Assembly (NCBI RefSeq): GCF_003664125.1
Contig: NZ_RCCP01000002.1
Location: 1 to 64,000 of the forward strand
Reading direction: 5' to 3'
Length of the DNA: 64,000 nucleotides
Source of the DNA: Planococcus citreus
Lineage (GTDB): Bacteria; Bacillota; Bacilli; Bacillales_A; Planococcaceae
Below the pieces are notes generated by a model that was not told where the DNA came from, did not search any database, and saw only the letters and a list, made by a program, of their open reading frames with translations. This document shows positions 8,649-16,308 of the stretch, in pieces; the first letter of the stretch is position 1; the number at the start of each line of letters is the position of its first letter. The position numbers were made by a program, and so were the translations under genes.

Positions 8649-8846
8649 TTAATAGCTAAGCCCTTTTTCGTAAAGCCACATTTTCAAGCTCCCGAATGAA
8701 GGGAAGGAGATGGATTCGCCAGTTTCAGGATGCTCGGCGCGGACGATGATGTCCAATTCGTTCGGTGTAAAAGACCAGCCTTCTTCCATAAGTGAACGCA
8801 CTACTTTCACCATCATGCTCGAACCTTTAATCGTACCCATTTCCAT
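8649..8846 (-). CDS. conserved hypothetical protein, 65 aa
   Basis: The small protein begins MEMGTIKGSSMMVKVVRSL and ends KMWLYEKGLSY. The ATG at 8846 is preferred because AAGGAG (8861-8856 on the minus strand) is 9 nt away, whereas the in-frame ATG at 8855 directly abuts it. The region with RAEHPETGESISFPS suggests a compact beta-rich fold. I recognise it only as a Bacillaceae-type small conserved protein without an assigned role. It converges with the 8392 gene on a shared terminator. Confidence 0.6.
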   Translation of the reverse strand: MEMGTIKGSSMMVKVVRSLMEEGWSFTPNELDIIVRAEHPETGESISFPSFGSLKMWLYEKGLSY

Positions 8847-9068
8847 CGCTATCATCTCCTTCAGTGATATCTCCCATTATAACAGGGAAATCATTATGAG
8901 TAGTACACATATGCTTTCTGTAGTATTCCTGTAATCGTGTTTTTTTAAACCCATCATCTGTCCAAAACCTATAAGTAATCCAAATGGGATAAAAAACTAG
9001 CGCAAATACTGTGCTGCCGAGTCTGCGACAAGGAATAATACGGCCGTTTTTGCCAGTAGAGGAGAGTT

Positions 9069-9125
9069 ATGAAAGCTTTCGTCAAACTATTGGTAATTGG
9101 TAAAAAATTGGTTGACTTTTTGTGA
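9069..9125 (+). CDS. putative 18-aa cationic amphipathic peptide
   Basis: ATG at 9069 opens an 18-codon frame, MKAFVKLLVIGKKLVDFL, closed by TGA at 9123-9125. AGAGGAG lies about 4 nt upstream. The peptide has Lys at 2, 6, 12 and 13 among hydrophobic residues, a pattern seen in membrane-active peptides such as phenol-soluble modulins. Its 3' end overlaps the -35 of the hsp20 promoter. It may be a chance ORF; the same bases also form tandem ATTGGT repeats. Confidence 0.25.
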   Translation: MKAFVKLLVIGKKLVDFL

Positions 9126-9139
9126 AAACCCCCTATAAT
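9112..9139 (+). promoter_or_regulatory. sigma-A promoter of hsp20
   Basis: TTGACT (9112-9117), a 16-bp spacer and TATAAT (9134-9139) make a near-consensus promoter about 76 bp upstream of the Hsp20 start. Three ATTGGT copies at 9089-9094, 9096-9101 and 9107-9112 abut the -35 and could be an operator. Confidence 0.7.
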
Positions 9140-9215
9140 TCACAGTAACAGCACCAATTATAGCGAAGAGTCTCTGGCCTTGGTTTAAATAATCTGCGAT
9201 CGAGGAGGAAGACTG

Positions 9216-9644
9216 ATGAAGTTCATGCCCAGAAAACGGGAGGATTTCTTCCCGAAACTGTTCCAAAGCGATTTGGATTCGGATTTCTTTGACCGATTCT
9301 TCAAGGAAAGCAATTACCCGCAAGTCGATGTAAAAGAAGCGAATGGGCAGTATGAGGTGGTGGTCGACGTGCCGGGTTTCTCAAAAGATGACATCCAGGT
9401 CGATTTTAAAGACGGTTATTTATCGATCAGCGGCAAAAAAGAAGAAAGCTCAGAAACTTCGGAAGACGAGGGCCATTACATCCGTAAAGAACGTTCTTTT
9501 GGTTCGTTCAAGCGCAGCTTTTACGTCGGCGATGTCGATGAACAAGCCATTAAAGGAAACTTCAAAGACGGTGTCTTGCAATTAACTGTGCCAAAGCCGG
9601 AAGAAAAAGACTCCGGCAATGGCAAACGCATCGAAATCGAGTAA
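9216..9644 (+). CDS. small heat shock protein, Hsp20 family
   Basis: This 142-residue protein has the alpha-crystallin layout. A short N-terminal arm is rich in Phe (PRKREDFFPKLF). The core domain runs from about residue 34 to 125, with VDVPGFSKDDIQVDF and GVLQLTVPKPEE, the A-x-x-x-G-V-L-x-L-x-V-P type signature. A C-terminal tail ends IEIE. Such proteins bind unfolding proteins without ATP and form oligomers. The start has GGAGGAAG 6 nt upstream. It is monocistronic, between a good promoter and a terminator. Heat regulation is likely, but neither a CIRCE nor a clear CtsR site is visible. Confidence 0.93.
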   Translation: MKFMPRKREDFFPKLFQSDLDSDFFDRFFKESNYPQVDVKEANGQYEVVVDVPGFSKDDIQVDFKDGYLSISGKKEESSETSEDEGHYIRKERSFGSFKRSFYVGDVDEQAIKGNFKDGVLQLTVPKPEEKDSGNGKRIEIE

Positions 9645-9668
9645 AGAGCCCGGCCAGAGGCTCTTTTT
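9644..9668 (+). terminator. terminator of hsp20
   Basis: AAGAGCC pairs with GGCTCTT around a short CGGCCAGA loop, followed by six T. It starts at the hsp20 stop codon. Confidence 0.85.
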
Positions 9669-9709
9669 TCATTGAGCTAAGAATAGCGGAGTAAGAAGGA
9701 GGGGCATAT

Positions 9710-10189
9710 ATGGCAAGTAAGGAACAAGCAATCACAGATGAAACGGCCCATACACTCCAAAAGAGGAATTTTTGGTCCGGCATTTTGTTCGGGATCGGCT
9801 CTATGGCCTTCGTCGATGAAGTCATCTTCCACCAATTGCTTCAATGGCATCATTTCTATGATTTGGCGACACCGCAAATCGGTATTTTTGCAGATGGTTT
9901 GTTGAATTCTTTTGCCTGGTTTGCAGCAATCGGCGGGCTCTTCATGTTTGCAGACTTGAGAAGGCGGCAAGCGGTCCGCATGCGGTATTGGATTGCTTCA
10001 GCCCTTATGGGCGCAGGGGCTTTCCAGCTGTTTGACGGGATCATAGACCATAAGGTGTTCAGGACCCACCAAGTCCGCTATCAGGTCGAATTGTGGCCTT
10101 ATGACTTGAGCTGGAATTTGTTTGGCGCTGCTTTGCTCATTGCGGGGTTGTTCCTTGCAAAATCCGCCAAGGAAAGGCGGTCCGCATAA
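9710..10189 (+). CDS. DUF2243 membrane protein
   Basis: This 159-residue integral membrane protein has four hydrophobic segments. It contains the DUF2243-type pieces GSMAFVDEVIFHQLLQWHH and DGIIDHKVFRTHQVR, whose His and Asp residues could bind a metal or haem. AAGGAGG precedes the ATG. It is followed 4 bp later by a CtaG-type gene, and in many Gram-positives these two families are neighbours. A role in cytochrome oxidase assembly is therefore suggested but not established. Confidence 0.8.
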   Translation: MASKEQAITDETAHTLQKRNFWSGILFGIGSMAFVDEVIFHQLLQWHHFYDLATPQIGIFADGLLNSFAWFAAIGGLFMFADLRRRQAVRMRYWIASALMGAGAFQLFDGIIDHKVFRTHQVRYQVELWPYDLSWNLFGAALLIAGLFLAKSAKERRSA

Positions 10190-10193
10190 AGCG

Positions 10194-10976
10194 ATGATAC
10201 ATCATTACCTCGGCTCCATAGAACCTTGGTTTCAACTAACAGCGGCGTTGTTGCTTGCCTGGGCCCTGATGTTTTACCCGATGCTTTCGATATGGACCAA
10301 CGAACGCTATAGAAAATGGCCCATGCACCGTTACATATTTTGGTTTGCTGGCGTGATCGCAGCAGGCGCTTCATTAGTCGGTCCTTTAGCGGACAAAGCG
10401 CATACCAGCTTTTCCGCCCATATGACCGGGCATTTGCTGCTCGGCATGCTGGCGCCGTTATTATTGTTGCACGGCAAACCATTGACTTTGGTGATGAGAG
10501 GATTGCCGACCACATCCGCACGGCGCCTGAGCCGCCTATTGAATAGTCGATTCATTGCAGTCGCAAGCCATCCCGCCAGCACCGCGTTGTTGAATTTCGG
10601 TGGCTTGTTTATTCTGTATAGAACGGATTTATTCGTCTTGATGCATCAATCGACAGGGGTTTACGCTTTGGTCCATATTCATATTTTGTTGGCAGGCTAT
10701 ATGTTCACGTGGTCGATTCTATATACCGACCTGACTGCCCATCGACATTCGTTCCGTTTGCGCGCAGCGGTCTTGATTATGGCGCTAGCAAGCCATAAAG
10801 TGTTAGCGAAATCGCTTTACGCCATGCCACCTGCTGGAATCACGACCAGTGACGGAGAAATGGGAGCGCTAATCATGTACTATGGCGGAGATGTTATCGA
10901 CCTGGCCCTTATCATCCTTTTTTGCTATAGCTGGTATAAAGCCACCGCCCCTGGTCGAATCGTCCGTGCGATTTGA
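10194..10976 (+). CDS. CtaG-like cytochrome c oxidase assembly membrane protein
   Basis: This 260-residue protein has about seven membrane segments and belongs to the caa3-CtaG family. It has the conserved HMTGHLLLGMLAPLLL and ALVHIHILLAGYMF His-rich helices. In Bacillus, CtaG is needed for assembly of caa3 oxidase. The ATG at 10194 follows the DUF2243 stop by 4 bp with only a weak purine stretch upstream, so translation is probably coupled. No oxidase genes are in the window, so this may be a stand-alone paralogue. Confidence 0.85.
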   Translation: MIHHYLGSIEPWFQLTAALLLAWALMFYPMLSIWTNERYRKWPMHRYIFWFAGVIAAGASLVGPLADKAHTSFSAHMTGHLLLGMLAPLLLLHGKPLTLVMRGLPTTSARRLSRLLNSRFIAVASHPASTALLNFGGLFILYRTDLFVLMHQSTGVYALVHIHILLAGYMFTWSILYTDLTAHRHSFRLRAAVLIMALASHKVLAKSLYAMPPAGITTSDGEMGALIMYYGGDVIDLALIILFCYSWYKATAPGRIVRAI

Positions 10977-11007
10977 AAACCATTTCCTTCTAGGAGATGG
11001 TTTTTTT
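10976..11007 (+). terminator. terminator of DUF2243-ctaG
   Basis: AAAACCAT pairs with ATGGTTTT around a loop containing CTTCTAGGAG, followed by a T run directly after the ctaG stop. Confidence 0.8.
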
Positions 11008-11099
11008 CTTGGCCATGATTTGGTTTGTTTGCCGTGGCACCGGGCGAAAACGGCAAAATGATGGTAGAATAGAAGAAAGCAATTGTCAGGAGGCACGTA

Positions 11100-11990
11100 A
11101 TGAATAGCTACATCGTTATGCAGGGGGAAACCTACAGAGAAGAAAAGCGACTTGGAATTGTCCGGGCGCCTATGAAAGATAAATCGGGAACCACGCCACA
11201 TTCGTGGGAGCGGGTAAAATCATTGCAAAAAGGGGATCGGACCTTTCATTATGTCCGGGGGGCACTGGTTGCGGTAGGCACCATCCAGGAAGATGCGCGC
11301 GAGCAGGCATCAGGTACTGCACAAGCTGAGTGGATTGCGCCTTGTGAATACTTGGAACTGGATGACCCATTGGAAATTGCGTCGTGCATCAAAATGGTAG
11401 CGGAACATTTGCCAATCAAGTATTCCGCTTTCCAGCCGGACGGCAACGGCAACTCCGGTTATGTATACCCGTGCAATGAAGCGTTGGCGTTGGTGTTTTT
11501 GGAATTATTATCGTCTTCAAAATGGCGCAATATCGAGCAATTGGAATTTGTTTACGACGCTGTGCGTGAAGAGAAATACAATTCTTTAACAGCCTGGATG
11601 ATGGATTCCGAATTCTTGCTGCGGCGAAAGTTCAGGGACTTGAAGGGGCAGTTTAAAACAGTGCAGTTGGAGCGGTGGGGAAATAAATGTGCCCTATGCA
11701 GCCTCGATAATCCTGCATTGCTGAAAGCGGCCTACAGCAAGCCATGGAAAGACAGCACTGATGCAGAACGGATCAACCCAGCGAATGGGGTGCTATTATG
11801 CGCCAATCACGCAGCGCTTTATGAAAGCGGCCAAATTTCCTTTACCGGCGTAGGTACGCTGAGAATGTCAGCAACCCTTCAACCACAAGCGAGCCATTAT
11901 GGTTTGAAGAAAAATATGCGCATCGCAGCGAAGGATTCGAATACGGCTTTTTTCAGATGGCATCGAAACAATTTTTTCGTAGGTGAATAA
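11100..11990 (+). CDS. PUA/EVE-like plus HNH-fold protein, first motif His replaced by Tyr
   Basis: The protein has 296 residues. The N-terminal ~125 residues (SYIVMQGETYREEKRLGI, then KGDRTFHYVRGALVAVGTI) look like the PUA/EVE-like module found before HNH domains in putative modification-dependent nucleases. The C-terminus holds a zinc-type pair CALC, then AAYSKPWKDSTDAERINP, LLCANHAALY and GQISF. The usual motif reads A(H/SH)xKPW, whereas here the His position is Tyr (codon TAC). Asn and the second His remain. It may therefore be inactive or use another residue. The gene stands alone with no methyltransferase beside it. It has an AGGAGG site at 11090-11095 and its own terminator. Confidence 0.8.
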   Translation: MNSYIVMQGETYREEKRLGIVRAPMKDKSGTTPHSWERVKSLQKGDRTFHYVRGALVAVGTIQEDAREQASGTAQAEWIAPCEYLELDDPLEIASCIKMVAEHLPIKYSAFQPDGNGNSGYVYPCNEALALVFLELLSSSKWRNIEQLEFVYDAVREEKYNSLTAWMMDSEFLLRRKFRDLKGQFKTVQLERWGNKCALCSLDNPALLKAAYSKPWKDSTDAERINPANGVLLCANHAALYESGQISFTGVGTLRMSATLQPQASHYGLKKNMRIAAKDSNTAFFRWHRNNFFVGE

Positions 11991-11997
11991 TGAATTT

Positions 11998-12026
11998 GGC
12001 GTGCAGCGAATGCTGAGCGCCTTTTT
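11998..12026 (+). terminator. terminator of the HNH gene
   Basis: GGCG..CAGC pairs with GCTG..CGCC around a GAAT loop, followed by five T. Confidence 0.8.
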
Positions 12027-12299
12027 CTATTCATATTTATTCATTTGAGGGGACTGAATAAAAATTTAGTTAGACAAATATAATATATGAATAAATGACT
12101 AAGTGGTTGTGTATTGAATAATAACGAAAAAAATTTACCATATTTTATGAATAACTTTATTCGTTTGTAAATATTCTAAATTCACCAGGAGCTTTCGGTT
12201 ATTCGGCGCATCCCTCGAGTCATTCATCTCCGTTATTTTTTGAAACCATCCCTGAATATCTTGGTTAAATGTGTTATAGTATATTCAATAAATGAATGA
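12027..12299. other. AT-rich intergenic region with repeated GAATAA/TTATTC
   Basis: No gene is seen. GAATAA or its complement occurs at 12038, 12056, 12090, 12117, 12149 and 12157, including an inverted pair GAATAAcTTTATTC at 12149-12162. CTGAAT (12252-12257) with a 17-bp spacer to TATAGT (12275-12280) is a possible promoter for the following LacI-type gene. The repeats may be operators or simply compositional. Confidence 0.35.
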
Positions 12300-12317
12300 A
12301 TGGGAAGGGTGACAGAA

Positions 12318-13301
12318 ATGGTATCGACCACAGAAGTTGCAAAGCATGCAGGAGTCTCTCAAACGACGGTGTCCCGTGTATTGAATCGGCCAGAGCAAGT
12401 TAAAAAGGAAACCTACGACAAAGTGATGCAAGCCTTAGCTGAATTGGATTACGGAAATGCGAGCGCCGCTAGTGAACAACACGCAGAGCCAGCAAAACGT
12501 ATCGCCGTCCTGTTTGCAGAGGATTGCGCGCCTGCTGAATTCGCCCGTTTGCGCGAATTTACCGAATCGGCACAGGCATCGGGCTACGAGCTGACTGGCC
12601 ATGCATTGACTGGAAATGAATCGATGGAAGACAGCAAGGCTTTAGTAAAAGGAGTTGCTGGCGTCATCGGCATCGGCAGCCTTCCTGCTGAACTGAAGGA
12701 ATATTTGAAAGAAGCAAGTCCTTATTTGCAAGCCGAAGAAGCAGTGGATGAAGGGAAACCATTTGACGGTCGTAAAGCGGCATACCTTGCCACTAGCCAT
12801 CTTGCTGAAAAAGACCACCAGCAGATCGCTTGGGTCGGGGGAGATCTGCCGGATGGCAGCGAAAGGCTTCAAGGATATTATGAAGCTTTGGCGCATCATC
12901 AATTGAAACTGCGCAAAAAACGCATCCATTCGACACAAAGCCCAACGGATTTCGATGCCATTGCGGCTGAATTGCGTGCGTTTAAAAAACCGACCAGTGC
13001 GTTTGTTGCCGCGAGCTATGAAGACGGGCTGCAATTACTCGATTCTTTGAAAAGCGCTGGATTCAAAGTGCCAAAAGACATCAGCATCGTGGTAGTGGGG
13101 GAACCTGAAGGGGATGACGCTGAATTGACGGCCGTCAAGCCGCCATCCGCTGCACAGCCATTTGCCCAGCAAGTGGTGGATCGCCTGCTTCAGCAGATCG
13201 AAGGAAGTGAAACGGCGATGCCAGCTGCCGAGGACGAGTTGCAACTTAGCAAGGGCAACACGGTGAAAAAATTTAAAGAGCGGCAAAAAAGCAAAGCTTA
13301 A
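12318..13301 (+). CDS. LacI-family transcriptional regulator
   Basis: The protein has 327 residues. It opens with a LacI helix-turn-helix (TEVAKHAGVSQTTVSRVLN at about 4-22), then a hinge and a periplasmic-binding-like effector domain. AAGGGTGA lies 6 nt before the ATG at 12318; an upstream ATG at 12300 lacks a site. The tail after the effector domain is charged. No sugar genes are adjacent, since the gene is monocistronic and converges on the YqcI/YcgG gene. Its regulon therefore lies elsewhere, or it controls itself through the AT-rich upstream region. Confidence 0.85.
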   Translation: MVSTTEVAKHAGVSQTTVSRVLNRPEQVKKETYDKVMQALAELDYGNASAASEQHAEPAKRIAVLFAEDCAPAEFARLREFTESAQASGYELTGHALTGNESMEDSKALVKGVAGVIGIGSLPAELKEYLKEASPYLQAEEAVDEGKPFDGRKAAYLATSHLAEKDHQQIAWVGGDLPDGSERLQGYYEALAHHQLKLRKKRIHSTQSPTDFDAIAAELRAFKKPTSAFVAASYEDGLQLLDSLKSAGFKVPKDISIVVVGEPEGDDAELTAVKPPSAAQPFAQQVVDRLLQQIEGSETAMPAAEDELQLSKGNTVKKFKERQKSKA

Positions 13302-13305
13302 CCAT

Positions 13306-13345
13306 AAAAAAGCGTCCGTACAGCAAACTGTACGGACGCTTTTTT
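13306..13345. terminator. bidirectional terminator
   Basis: A perfect 18-bp stem, AAAAAAGCGTCCGTACAG with CTGTACGGACGCTTTTTT, encloses a four-base loop. It lies between convergent genes and works for both. Confidence 0.92.
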
Positions 13346-13347
13346 AA

Positions 13348-14079
13348 TTAAAGTTCCTTATGTGAAAACGGGCATTTGCCTTTGACCGGCTCAACATCAT
13401 CCCCGATGAAGAACTGCTTCCATTCATTGTGCTCAGGGTCGCCAAAATGGCTGATATCCGGATGGGTCGGCAATTCATCCCACTTCTCGACGCGGTCCCG
13501 GACCTTTTCACGCGACATGATGCCGCCTTTTTCAGTCCCTGTCAGCCCTTCGAAGATCCTTCTCGGCTGGAACCCGAGCACCATCGAATTGCCGAGGTGG
13601 CGGGTGCGCCGTTGTTTGTAGGCAGGCGCGTTGCCGAAGATGAAAATGGGTTCCCCTTTGAAGTTGAAATCCCATAAATAATGATCAGGATCACGCGGCG
13701 CTTGTTCGGGCCATTCGGTATCATCCATATCATGAAGATACTGCAGGATTTCCCAGAACTGCTTGCGGTAAGCATCGAGCGGCCCTTCAGATTCAAATGG
13801 TTCCACGAACACAAACAAGCCATGCCGCTTATGTTTCGGATCTTCGAACAGAGTCAAGAATTCCGCCACGGCTCCCGGCAGGTTTGACCAATCGTCTTGG
13901 CTTATGTATGCATAGCGCAGCTCGCCTTTCAACTCGCCGCTTCTGCCGAAATAGCACGGGAAAGTCTTATCCGTCACCGTCTCATGAAAGGTTTTGTATT
14001 CGCGCAGCAACCAGCCAGGCAAGTCGTTGCGGTTTGTGAAATCTTCTTTTGTCAATAAAGCAGGGATCTTCGTTTGCAT
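13348..14079 (-). CDS. YqcI/YcgG family protein
   Basis: This 243-residue soluble protein shows the hallmarks of the YqcI/YcgG family: the N-terminal FPCYFGRSGELKGELRYAYI, WEILQYLHDMDD, the central FNFKGEPIFIFGNAPAYKQRR and a C-terminal KGKCPFSHKE. The family is widespread in bacteria, and its biochemical role is not known to me. It is single-gene, converging on the LacI gene terminator. The ATG follows GGAGG on the minus strand. Confidence 0.8.
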   Translation of the reverse strand: MQTKIPALLTKEDFTNRNDLPGWLLREYKTFHETVTDKTFPCYFGRSGELKGELRYAYISQDDWSNLPGAVAEFLTLFEDPKHKRHGLFVFVEPFESEGPLDAYRKQFWEILQYLHDMDDTEWPEQAPRDPDHYLWDFNFKGEPIFIFGNAPAYKQRRTRHLGNSMVLGFQPRRIFEGLTGTEKGGIMSREKVRDRVEKWDELPTHPDISHFGDPEHNEWKQFFIGDDVEPVKGKCPFSHKEL

Positions 14080-14187
14080 TACTTAGCCTCCAATTTCAAA
14101 ATCTCATCCTTCAAATTGTTCCCTGAATGCTTTTAATTGAAACACCTTATTTTAATTTATTGGGAAGAACGACAAAAATAGGAAATG

Positions 14188-14213
14188 AAAAAAGCGCCAG
14201 GAATTTGCGCTTT
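14188..14213 (-). terminator. terminator of the ion channel gene
   Basis: On the minus strand AAAGCGC pairs with GCGCTTT and is followed by T residues, about 55 bp after the channel stop. Confidence 0.65.
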
Positions 14214-14268
14214 CTTCACGTCGATCTATCCGATTATTTAGCCAAGGCGTTGTGATTCATTCATCGAT

Positions 14269-15276
14269 TCATTCAAGATCGTTTGCTGTGCCTGGCCATG
14301 CTTCGCCCGTCATTTCCACAAGCCCCAGAAGCTTTCTTCTGCGTAGTTCGAGTGATTCCATTGTCTTTTCATAGGATTCTGCGTTAACGGTCGGAATCGA
14401 TTCATCGAGATTCGCCAGCACTTGATGGGGCGGGACTACCGTGGATGCGTCGATTGAGGAGCTATGCAAGGTGTCCAAATAACTGGTGATGCTGCTTGAG
14501 AGTTCCTGCATCAATAAGGCATTGGGTTGAATGTCTTTTGGTATGCCGTGCTGTAAAAAAGTCAATGCTTCATCCAACACAACGATATTGACTGGCAACG
14601 ATCGGTCATGCGTCGAGCTGCGGTAATAATGGAGTACGGGGTAGGCGTTGTATTTCGACACGGCATTGCTTAATTCATTCGCGAACGTATCGAGCAATAG
14701 ATTAAGGTTGTCGAAATTTTTCCCGTTCCATGAATTGTTGACAAAGGAAGCGGGATCTTTTGCAATGCCGCTGATGCTCGATGCAAGCGAGCGTTTTTCT
14801 GACACGGCGCTCAGCACTTGCAGCAAATAAGTCACCCCGAAGGTAATGAATAGCATGCCGGTGCCGGTCGCAAAGATTGCTACGATCTGCCAGATGCCGT
14901 CATCCGGGGAGAACTCACCGTTGCCGAGCGTGAAAATCAAGTAGCCTGCATAATAGGCATATTCAACCCACGACAAAGGCCCACCGTCTTTGGTATCGAC
15001 GATCATGTCGGAACTGGCAAAAATGAACGTCCAGCCCGCCCATAATAGGAAAATCCATGTCGCCAAGGTGGAGACCAAAATAATCGGCCCCGCGAGGCTT
15101 AGGAATTTCGAATTGTTCCGGCTCACTTGCTTATGGAGTGTCCAGTAGGCGGAAGTGAGCTTGTGGGTCAATGGGCCGGCGCCGCCATCGACCCATAAAG
15201 TCGTCCAGATGAAATCGATCAGTGTGAGGACGACGATGATGATGCCGATAAGTAGATAAAACTGATCCACCAACAT
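14269..15276 (-). CDS. two-transmembrane ion channel protein
   Basis: Several N-terminal hydrophobic helices are followed by a pore region with YLIFTLGNGEFSP and a further inner helix (FATGTGMLFITFGVTYLLQVL). Canonical K+ channels carry T-V-G-Y-G at the filter, whereas here it is T-L-G-N-G-E. A cytosolic domain of about 180 residues follows with no RCK/TrkA-N nucleotide motif. The start is taken as the ATG at 15276, or the GTG at 15270, which has better spacing from AAAGGAGG. The frame open to 15312 has no ribosome site. Ion selectivity is unknown. It is transcribed alone. Confidence 0.7.
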   Translation of the reverse strand: MLVDQFYLLIGIIIVVLTLIDFIWTTLWVDGGAGPLTHKLTSAYWTLHKQVSRNNSKFLSLAGPIILVSTLATWIFLLWAGWTFIFASSDMIVDTKDGGPLSWVEYAYYAGYLIFTLGNGEFSPDDGIWQIVAIFATGTGMLFITFGVTYLLQVLSAVSEKRSLASSISGIAKDPASFVNNSWNGKNFDNLNLLLDTFANELSNAVSKYNAYPVLHYYRSSTHDRSLPVNIVVLDEALTFLQHGIPKDIQPNALLMQELSSSITSYLDTLHSSSIDASTVVPPHQVLANLDESIPTVNAESYEKTMESLELRRRKLLGLVEMTGEAWPGTANDLE

Positions 15277-15407
15277 CCCTCCTTTATGTTCTACTTGTCC
15301 ATACCCTTCCACCCCTATAGGTTATGCATATAAGCGTGAAAAGGGAAAAGAAACAAGCAGATATGCTAAAATGAAGAGATACGAAAGCGAGGGGGGCGTG
15401 CAGAAGA

Positions 15408-16097
15408 TTGGGCAAGAATTTCCGGTCGAGTGCCCTTTATCAAAAGGCACTCAGACGTAAACAACGCAATGCGGCAAGGCCGCGACACATAGATAAGATC
15501 GTCATTCTCGGCGATTCCGTAGCGTATGGTTACGGGACAAAGGGCGGAATTGCGAGACATTTGGAAGACAGCTTTCCGGCTAGCGAGGTGCTGAACTTCG
15601 GCATCAATGGATTGACGAGTGATGGCCTCGTCGAACGGCTGCGGGCCGATCATTGGCAGTCGGAATTGGCTCAAGCCGATCTCGTGCTGCTGAATATCGG
15701 CGGCAACGATTTGCTGCGTCAATACAAGGATGGAGGCGCAAGTGAATTGATCCGCCAGTTTGCTGCATTGAAAAAGAAATACCGGCGCAATTTGTTGGAG
15801 ATTTACGGGCATATTCAAGCTGGCAACAATCAAGTATTGATTGTCCAAAATAGCTTATATAATTCGATGAAAAAAGAAGTGCAGTATTTCGGTTTCACCA
15901 ACCTGCTGTTCCGCATGTGGAATTCGGCAATCGGCGCGAAAGGCGTCATCGTCACGAACACGCGGAAAATGGGGAAAGTGCCGTCCATTTGGCTGGATTC
16001 GATCCATCCGAATGAAGAAGGCTATGCGATCATGCATCAATTGCTGCTGGAAACCTTGCAGACAACTGGCATAGCGGTTGTAAAAGACCGTCGTTAA
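15408..16097 (+). CDS. SGNH/GDSL hydrolase
   Basis: This 229-residue protein shows all SGNH blocks: ILGDSVAYGYG (block I, catalytic Ser), FGINGLTSDG (block II Gly), LLNIGGNDLL (block III Asn) and DSIHPNEEGY (block V Asp and His). These enzymes act as esterases, lipases or O-deacetylases. No signal peptide is clear; a basic N-terminus (ALRRKQRNAARPRH) precedes the domain. The TTG at 15408 is preceded by AGGGGGG about 11 nt away. It is monocistronic, with a terminator after the stop. Confidence 0.85.
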   Translation: MGKNFRSSALYQKALRRKQRNAARPRHIDKIVILGDSVAYGYGTKGGIARHLEDSFPASEVLNFGINGLTSDGLVERLRADHWQSELAQADLVLLNIGGNDLLRQYKDGGASELIRQFAALKKKYRRNLLEIYGHIQAGNNQVLIVQNSLYNSMKKEVQYFGFTNLLFRMWNSAIGAKGVIVTNTRKMGKVPSIWLDSIHPNEEGYAIMHQLLLETLQTTGIAVVKDRR

Positions 16098-16104
16098 CGA
16101 CCAG

Positions 16105-16137
16105 ACCCGGGCCATTAATGGTTTCCGGGTTTTTTTG
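16105..16137 (+). terminator. terminator of the SGNH gene
   Basis: ACCCGG (16105-16110) and CCAT pair with ATGG and CCGGGT (16125-16130), followed by seven T. Confidence 0.88.
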
Positions 16138-16190
16138 ATGCTTGAAATATGCCAGCGCTAGATGCTCTAGCAGGCAGTGGGAGAAAATGC

Positions 16191-16218
16191 TTGTGGTTTT
16201 AAAGGAACGTGGTATATT
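16191..16218 (+). promoter_or_regulatory. putative sigma-A promoter of the acyltransferase gene
   Basis: TTGTGG (16191-16196), a 16-bp spacer and TATATT (16213-16218), about 90 bp before the start. Confidence 0.45.
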
Positions 16219-16308
16219 ATGTCTATAAATTTTAAATTCCGATGAGTCTCATGATTTATATTAGGTCTTTTGTCGAGTGTTTGAATTTGCAATAGAGGGG
16301 TGGGACGC

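Larger units (their letters stand above)
8847..9215. other. intergenic stretch before hsp20
   Basis: This 369-bp stretch holds the upstream region of the leftward 8649 gene, an 18-codon ORF with a ribosome site (9069-9125), three ATTGGT repeats (9089-9112) and the hsp20 promoter (9112-9139). I find no CIRCE element (TTAGCACTC-N9-GAGTGCTAA) and no clear CtsR tandem heptad. Confidence 0.5.

Noticed and set aside
9089-9112. CtsR operator before hsp20
   Set aside because: The repeats read ATTGGT and do not fit the GGTCAAA tandem heptad with the required spacing.
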